Part shown: piece by piece, positions 59,160 to 64,000 of the stretch
How positions within the stretch are numbered: the first letter of the stretch is position 1
Layout of the letters: every line of letters starts with the position of its first letter
Assembly (NCBI RefSeq): GCF_017355955.1
Contig: NZ_JAFFID010000001.1
Coordinates: forward strand, 1,674,001-1,738,000
From: Sabulibacter ruber
Lineage (GTDB): Bacteria > Bacteroidota > Bacteroidia > Cytophagales > Hymenobacteraceae
Length of the DNA stretch: 64,000 nt
Direction: 5' to 3'
Made by a program: the position numbers and the translations under genes
Notes under the pieces: model-generated
What the model was told of the DNA's origin: nothing
What the model saw: only the letters and a program-made list of their open reading frames with translations
Database searches by the model: none

Positions 59160-59573
59160 ATGGAAAGAACACTAGGAAAATACGCACCCCATCTTTATGC
59201 CATTCTGCGCATTGTAGCGGGGATTATGTTCGCCATGCACGGCACCCAAAAGCTGTTTGGCTGGCCCGGCGACAAAGGCCCGGTGGAACTGGCTTCTCTT
59301 GCGGGAGTAGGCGGCATCATTGAATTGGTAACGGGGATCATGATTGCGATTGGCTTCTTCACCGGCTTTGCGGGAATTTTAGCCAGTGGTACCATGGCGG
59401 TAGCCTATTTCATGTATCATGGCTCGCAGGGTGGGCTGCCCATTATTAACCAGGGAGAACTGGCAGTGCTATACTGCTTCCTGTTCCTGTACATCGCTGC
59501 CCAGGGCTCGGGCATCTGGAGCGTGGATAACAGCCGAAGAACCACCACTACCCGACCAGCCATGCACCTCTAA
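59160..59573 (+). CDS. DoxX-family membrane protein
   Basis: 137 residues with four membrane helices. LRIVAGIMFAMHGTQKLFGW and MIAIGFFTGFAGILASGTMAVAYF are DoxX marks. Family members are inner-membrane proteins of unclear, sometimes quinone- or redox-linked, role. A strong hairpin terminator lies downstream. A second DoxX protein of a different type lies at 60072. Confidence 0.92.
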   Translation: MERTLGKYAPHLYAILRIVAGIMFAMHGTQKLFGWPGDKGPVELASLAGVGGIIELVTGIMIAIGFFTGFAGILASGTMAVAYFMYHGSQGGLPIINQGELAVLYCFLFLYIAAQGSGIWSVDNSRRTTTTRPAMHL

Positions 59574-59624
59574 GCAATGGCAGAAGGAAAAGCCAGAAGT
59601 TAACGATTACATACAAAGCACAAG

Positions 59625-59661
59625 CGGCGGTGAAGCAGGAAAAATCCTTGCTTCACCGCCG
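59625..59661 (+). terminator. Terminator after the DoxX gene
   Basis: CGGCGGTGAAGCA and TGCTTCACCGCCG arms with AGGA/TCCT inside, followed by TTTT. Confidence 0.88.
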
Positions 59662-59741
59662 TTTTGCTTTGATCACATTTCAAGTTAAAAATCAGAATAA
59701 CTGAATTTCGGCTAATATTCAATAAACAGGCGAGGAACAGC

Positions 59742-59990
59742 TTAACAGTCGCAGGTGAAATCGCGGCTGTTGTATTGGTCTGAGGCTACGTTGCCCACTT
59801 TCACCAAATGGTCAAAGGGAATCTCCTCGCCGGTAGCCAGTTCTACTTTCAACCCGCCTTCTTTCTCTTCTATTTTCTTGATCAGGGAGGTAACGCTTAA
59901 GTATTCATTCAGCTCCGTGCGGTATTGTATCTTGAGGAACTTCTTCTTAGAGACGGCCTCGTTCACGGCCTGTAATAATTGCTCATCCAT
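59742..59990 (-). CDS. Small hypothetical protein
   Basis: 82 residues: MDEQLLQAVNEAVSKKKFLK, then LSVTSLIKKIEEKEGGLKVEL and ATGEEIPFDHLVKVGNV, and a FTCDC tail. Pattern is a small beta-rich domain with an N-terminal helix, loosely like a Rho-binding/SH3-like antiterminator fold, but this is only shape-based. It ends with two Cys. No membrane segment. Function unknown. Confidence 0.7.
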   Translation of the reverse strand: MDEQLLQAVNEAVSKKKFLKIQYRTELNEYLSVTSLIKKIEEKEGGLKVELATGEEIPFDHLVKVGNVASDQYNSRDFTCDC

Positions 59991-60031
59991 GATAGTGGCG
60001 TTTAAACTTATCTTCTCGGTTATACGGCCAG

Positions 60032-60070
60032 GGCGATTTTGGTTTCTTTTCCCGAAAACGGACCCAAAAC
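60032..60070. repeat. Dispersed palindrome, degenerate copy
   Basis: GCGATTTTGGTTTCTTTTCCC followed by GAAAACGGACCCAAAAC; abuts the stop of the minus-strand DoxX gene. Confidence 0.45.
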
Positions 60071-60071
60071 G

Positions 60072-60476
60072 TCAGCTTCTTCGGCGTAGCCGATGGTTCA
60101 GCGCGTACTGGTCATGTTCCACAAACAACAGCAGTCCGGCCAGGTACAAACCGTAGAGCATCTGCACAAACACATTCTGCCATTCTTCCAGCAAACAGGA
60201 ACCCAGAATGAGCATCAGGATGACTACCGACCCCGCCACCAGGGCCTGCCGGGTGAACAGCCCTACCAACAGCAAGGCGCCAATGAGCAGCTCGGCGAAC
60301 GGCAGCACGTAACTGAACGGCTGCACTAGCGCCGTGGGCAGCATGGACTTCTGGAACAGCCCCATCATCCATTGGCTGAACTTCTCCAGTTTAGGCAGGC
60401 GTACCAGCCCGTGCCCGAAGAAGCTGAGCGCAATGGGCAACCGGGCCAGCAAATAAGCAAGCGATGCGTTTTTCAT
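60072..60476 (-). CDS. DoxX/DoxD-like membrane protein
   Basis: 134 residues with four membrane helices. LPIALSFFGHGLVRLPKLEKF and LPFAELLIGALLLVGLFTRQALVAG match DoxX/MauE-like proteins. Distinct from the plus-strand DoxX protein at 59160. Role unknown; stands alone with the HAD gene upstream. Confidence 0.85.
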   Translation of the reverse strand: MKNASLAYLLARLPIALSFFGHGLVRLPKLEKFSQWMMGLFQKSMLPTALVQPFSYVLPFAELLIGALLLVGLFTRQALVAGSVVILMLILGSCLLEEWQNVFVQMLYGLYLAGLLLFVEHDQYALNHRLRRRS

Positions 60477-60490
60477 GCCGGTAAGTTTAC

Positions 60491-60532
60491 TTGTTTTCGG
60501 CCCGAATTTCAGAGAACGGCAGTAAAACGGAA
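60491..60532. repeat. Dispersed palindrome, degenerate copy
   Basis: TTGTTTTCGGCCCGAATTTC followed by AGAGAACGGCAGTAAAACGG. Confidence 0.4.
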
Positions 60533-60579
60533 CACTCAGGGCCGTATCCTGCAGGCAACCAGATTCCCTCTAACAGAAC

Positions 60580-61392
60580 TTAGCTTTTTTGTTCCACGGC
60601 CACCAGTTGCTGCAAGACCTCCAGCACCCCGTTCTGGCTGTTGCTTTTGGCCTGGAAACGAGCCGCGGCTTTGATGTCTGGATGGGCATTTTCCATCGCG
60701 AAGCTGTAGTAGGCCTTCTGGATCATCTTCAGGTCATTGAGGTAATCGCCGAAGACCATGGTTTCCTCTGGGGTGATGCCCAGGCTTGCCTGCAGCACCT
60801 CCATGGCTTTGCCTTTGTTGGCTTCTTTGTGGCAGATGTCCAGCCAGATGCTGCCCGAGACCGTCACCTGCAGGTATTCCCGTTCGGCCTGGAAGTACGT
60901 GTTGCTGTTGTTTTCGGCGCCGGCCAGGTCACAGATGGCAATTTTCAGGAACTCATCGTCTTCCACGTCCATCAGATTCTCCACCACCTGCACCTCATCG
61001 TAATACAGGTCCACGTTTCTCCTGAACTCCTCATGGCTGCTCTCCACATAGGCCGTTTTCTTGCCGCACAAGACCAGGTGCACGCCAGGCACGGTTCCGG
61101 CTTTCTGCAGCGTCTGTTTAGTCACCGCGGGGTCCATGGCCTGCACCAGAATCTCCTGGCCCCGGTAGGCTACATAGCTGCCGTTCTCGGCCAGGAACAC
61201 AATCTCGTCTTTGATGGGTTTGAACAGGTTGAGCAGGTTATAGTATTGCCGGCCGCTGGCGGCGGCAAACAGAATTCCTTTTTCTTTTAAAGCGTAATAG
61301 ATAGGATAGAAATCTTCGCTTAGTTGATGTTGGGGGTCTAGCAGGGTGCCGTCCATGTCAGAGGCTACCAGCTTGATAGTTGAAAAATCCAT
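60580..61392 (-). CDS. Cof-type HAD-IIB hydrolase
   Basis: 270 residues from ATG 61392; the upstream 16 codons are non-family. Motif I is ASDMDGTLLDP (nucleophile D12, D14). Motif IV GDYLNDLKMI and NAHPDIKAAA near the C-terminus complete the HAD site, with the IIB cap between. These enzymes dephosphorylate sugar phosphates, FMN or similar. Cytosolic; stands alone. Confidence 0.95.
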   Translation of the reverse strand: MDFSTIKLVASDMDGTLLDPQHQLSEDFYPIYYALKEKGILFAAASGRQYYNLLNLFKPIKDEIVFLAENGSYVAYRGQEILVQAMDPAVTKQTLQKAGTVPGVHLVLCGKKTAYVESSHEEFRRNVDLYYDEVQVVENLMDVEDDEFLKIAICDLAGAENNSNTYFQAEREYLQVTVSGSIWLDICHKEANKGKAMEVLQASLGITPEETMVFGDYLNDLKMIQKAYYSFAMENAHPDIKAAARFQAKSNSQNGVLEVLQQLVAVEQKS

Positions 61393-61490
61393 AGGTACTC
61401 GGTTCCAGATAGCCTGGAATAAAATTAGATATGACCGCAAGGTAGGAAATACCGCTTACGGGACCTGAAAGTTGTGTAAATTCCTGAAAA

Positions 61491-61531
61491 GCCGGTTTTC
61501 TGCTTCTTTTCTAAGAAACAGGCGCAAAACA
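61491..61531. repeat. Dispersed palindrome, degenerate copy
   Basis: GCCGGTTTTCTGCTTCTTTTC followed by TAAGAAACAGGCGCAAAAC. Confidence 0.45.
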
Positions 61532-61634
61532 AGACAGGGCAAAGCCGGTACCGTGGCTGGCAGTAAGATATGCCATTGAAAGCAACTGAACAGAAAGAGC
61601 GGTTATCTACACCGATGAAAAGCTACCTAATGGC

Positions 61635-64000
61635 TTAACTTTTTTCCTCGGCCAGGTTCTGGTGCAGGTTTTGGGGGACTGCGTGGCCATCTCTCAGGAA
61701 TACCTGAAACGTGCTGCCCTCCCCTAACTGGCTTTCTACCTTAATCATGCCGCCGGCATTGTCTACAATGCGTTTTACCATGTACAAGCCTACACCGGAG
61801 CCCTCTACGTGGTCATGGAAGCGGCGGAACATGGTGAACAATTTGGATTGCTGCGCGGGGCTCAGCCCCAGGCCGTTGTCTTTTACGCTGAGCACCAGAT
61901 ATCCATCTTCGCGGTGGCAGGTTACCTGTATCTGCGGCTTCCGGTCTGGGTGGCAGTATTTAATGGCGTTGGAAAGCAGGTTGTAGACAATGCTGCGCAG
62001 GTTTTTCTCTGAGAAAGACACCCTGGAGCAATTTCTCACCGAGGCTTCTATCTCCGCCTTTGATTTGGAAATGATCTGCTCCAGGTCAAGCTTAACCTCA
62101 TTTACCAGTTCCTCCAGATTGACCATTTTGGCCTCCTGGGCGTTCTCTTTCTGGAGTTTAGAAATCTCGGTGAGGTTGGCAATGGTTCTTTTGAACCGGT
62201 CAACGGCCCCGCGCATCATGGCAATGATGGTTTCCACCTCTTGCTTCTGAAGGCTTTGGGTGGGTAACTCCACCAGGAGTTCTTCCATGAGCATTTCTAT
62301 GTTAGAGATTGGCGCTTTCAGGTCATGGGAAGCCGTGTAGATAAAGTTATCCAGGTCTGAATTGGTGTGGATCAGTTGCTGGTTGGCAACCCGCAGCTCC
62401 TCGTTGGTCACGGCCAGTTCTTCGGCCATGGTATTGGCTTCCTGCTCCCGCTTCTCCAACGCCCTACGGGCCTCCACCTGGTTCGTCACATCGGTCACCA
62501 GGGCGTAGAAACCTTCCACGCTCCCGTTCCGGACATCGGGCACGTAACTGGTCTGGATATGTTTCTGGAACCCAATTCTATAGGGCATAGAAGCCTCAAA
62601 GGACAGCCGTTCTCCGGCCAGGGCGCGCCGCACGTAACCTTCCACGTTCTGGTAGGCTTTCGGGCCGATCACATCTGCCAGTTGCTTGCCAAGGAAGCCT
62701 TCTGCCTTGTGCGGGAACCAGTCTTCGTAGGCTTTGTTCACAAAGCCGTACTTCTCTTCCTTGTCTATATAACTGATGAGCACGGGCAATGAATCTGTGA
62801 TGAGCTGCAACTGCCGGGCACTGGCTTCTACCGCCTTGCGGGCCTCCACTTGCTCAGTCACCTCAAAGGCCAGCACCAAAATGCCGTCTACCTGTCCCTG
62901 TTCATTGAAACGGGCCTGTTGAATGTATTTGAAGTACCGCGGCTCCAGCTCTCCACCCTGTTTGCGAGCCAGCGGAATAAGCATCTCGTGCTCTTCGTGG
63001 GTTTTCCCGGTTTGGTAAACCTCCAGGAAGGTCTGGTAGACGCGGTTGTTCCTGATCTCAGGGAGCGCCTCCAGAATAGGTTTGCCCAGAAGCTGCCGCC
63101 CAGGAAACAACTCCTGGTAAATGGGGTTCACCAGCTCATACACCATGGTGGGCCCATCCAGAATACAGATAGCGGCCGGCGCGCGCATGAAGAGGCGTTC
63201 CAGGCGTTGTTTTTGCTTTTCGGCTTCAAACTGAGCGGCCTGGAGCTGCTTGGTTCTGCGCTCTACCCGTTCCTCTAACTCCTGGTTCAGGGCCTGCAAT
63301 ACCTGGGCATTTTTCTCTATCTGCCGGCGAGCATCTACAAAACCTGTCACATCCAGCGCGAAGATAAGGATGCCGTTCACCTGACCTCTGGCGTCATAAA
63401 GGGCCTGGTAGATGAAATTCCAATAGATGTCTTCGGGCTCCTGCCCTTCGTAGCGGGCCACCGGAATCAGGACTTCTTTCCCCTCAAAAGTTTCGCCGGT
63501 CTCGTAGACGTTCCGGATGATATCGGCCACGGGTTGGTTTTTGAGTTCGGGCAGGGCCTCAAACAAAGGAAGTCCAGACAAGGCCCGTCCGGGGAAGAGC
63601 TGCTGGTAGGACTTGTTCAGCACTTTGTACACCAGCTCCGGGCCTTCCAGCATTGCCAGGGCAGCGGGAGCCTGCTCAAACAAGCGCTCCAGCCTTATTC
63701 TTTGCAACTCGGCCTGAGCCAGGGCTTCTCTTTCCCTTTCCTGGCTTTCTCTCAGTTGCTGTTTGGCTTTTTCGCTCTCAGTGACGTTTACCGTCTCGTG
63801 GATGATGTGGCTGATGTTTCCCTGGCTGTCTAAAACCGGCGAGTTGATGGTGTTCCAGTACCGTTCAATGAAGCGGCTGGGATTGGTCGGATCCGGGATA
63901 TCGTACCGGAAGGTTTCCATCTTATGGGGCTTTCCCGTGGCCAGCACCTGCTCAATAGAATGGCGCAGGCTGCTGATGGCTCCTGCGGCTTCGGGGTTTT
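61635..64000 (-). CDS. Multi-PAS sensor histidine kinase (5' end outside window)
   Basis: The frame is open to the right edge, so at least ~788 C-terminal residues are seen. Four PAS_4-type domains in tandem share FEQAPAALAMLEGPELVYKV / MRAPAAICILDGPTMVYELV-like starts and LFPGR..LG.P motifs; two are near copies of each other. A coiled coil precedes the HisKA domain with the phospho-acceptor His in IYTASHDLKAPISNIEMLME, and the ATPase domain has LLSNAIKYC (N), VKDNGLGLSP (G1) and GVGLYMVKRIVDNAGG (G2). No receiver or membrane segment is seen. The apparent GTG at 63947 lies inside a PAS domain. Partner unknown. Confidence 0.92.
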   Translation of the reverse strand, partial: NPEAAGAISSLRHSIEQVLATGKPHKMETFRYDIPDPTNPSRFIERYWNTINSPVLDSQGNISHIIHETVNVTESEKAKQQLRESQEREREALAQAELQRIRLERLFEQAPAALAMLEGPELVYKVLNKSYQQLFPGRALSGLPLFEALPELKNQPVADIIRNVYETGETFEGKEVLIPVARYEGQEPEDIYWNFIYQALYDARGQVNGILIFALDVTGFVDARRQIEKNAQVLQALNQELEERVERRTKQLQAAQFEAEKQKQRLERLFMRAPAAICILDGPTMVYELVNPIYQELFPGRQLLGKPILEALPEIRNNRVYQTFLEVYQTGKTHEEHEMLIPLARKQGGELEPRYFKYIQQARFNEQGQVDGILVLAFEVTEQVEARKAVEASARQLQLITDSLPVLISYIDKEEKYGFVNKAYEDWFPHKAEGFLGKQLADVIGPKAYQNVEGYVRRALAGERLSFEASMPYRIGFQKHIQTSYVPDVRNGSVEGFYALVTDVTNQVEARRALEKREQEANTMAEELAVTNEELRVANQQLIHTNSDLDNFIYTASHDLKAPISNIEMLMEELLVELPTQSLQKQEVETIIAMMRGAVDRFKRTIANLTEISKLQKENAQEAKMVNLEELVNEVKLDLEQIISKSKAEIEASVRNCSRVSFSEKNLRSIVYNLLSNAIKYCHPDRKPQIQVTCHREDGYLVLSVKDNGLGLSPAQQSKLFTMFRRFHDHVEGSGVGLYMVKRIVDNAGGMIKVESQLGEGSTFQVFLRDGHAVPQNLHQNLAEEKS

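Overview
The window reads as a chromosome segment from a Bacteroidota bacterium, most likely of the Cytophagales/Hymenobacteraceae group (Rufibacter-, Pontibacter- or Hymenobacter-like; this placement is inferred from gene content, not from a search). Supporting signs are a type IX secretion (T9SS) type B sorting domain next to a PorP/SprF protein, SusC/TonB-type outer-membrane proteins, a fused CcoN-CcoO cytochrome cbb3 oxidase, many -7 promoter elements of the TAnnTTTG type, few Shine-Dalgarno sites, and base composition near 50% GC.

Layout. 1-7.3 kb is signalling: the tail of a CheR/PAS protein, a large multi-PAS histidine kinase, two STAS proteins and a NarL-type regulator. 7.4-17.4 kb holds a CDF metal transporter, a membrane endonuclease/exonuclease/phosphatase protein, a PA0069-type radical SAM protein, a Gly-Thr-Thr collagen-like lipoprotein, a SCO/cytochrome c/lipoprotein operon, a disordered Arg/Asp/Gly-rich protein and a candidate structured RNA. 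18.1-24.3 kb is a giant T9SS-exported repeat protein with its PorP/SprF partner. 24.7-33.7 kb holds small proteins, an HD hydrolase, an ABC ATPase, a phosphoesterase/beta-propeller protein and a TonB-dependent receptor. 34.2-36.0 kb is a BlaI/BlaR1-like pair. 36.1-44.6 kb is a minus-strand cbb3 oxidase locus: ccoS, fused ccoNO, ccoQ, ccoP, ccoG, ccoH, a SafE-like protein and a universal stress protein. 44.8-46.8 kb is accessory DNA: a REP-associated tyrosine transposase (RAYT) with its REP palindromes, and an AT-rich SIR2-like gene. 46.8-64 kb is housekeeping and envelope genes (lepB, tyrS, a GMC oxidoreductase pair, DoxX proteins, a HAD phosphatase), ending in a second multi-PAS kinase cut by the window edge.

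Two signals stand out beyond the genes. First, tyrS is preceded by a 29-codon open frame with seven Tyr codons, then an intrinsic terminator whose 5' arm can also pair with the leader. This has the form of a leader-peptide attenuator for tyrosyl-tRNA synthetase. Second, intergenic regions carry about 26 copies of one palindromic element with a conserved core (around TTTTCCTGAAAA) and outer arms that differ between copies yet remain self-complementary. At least four other palindrome families occur as inverted pairs; one belongs to the RAYT and one pair is nested inside another. No rRNA or tRNA genes and no CRISPR array were recognised.
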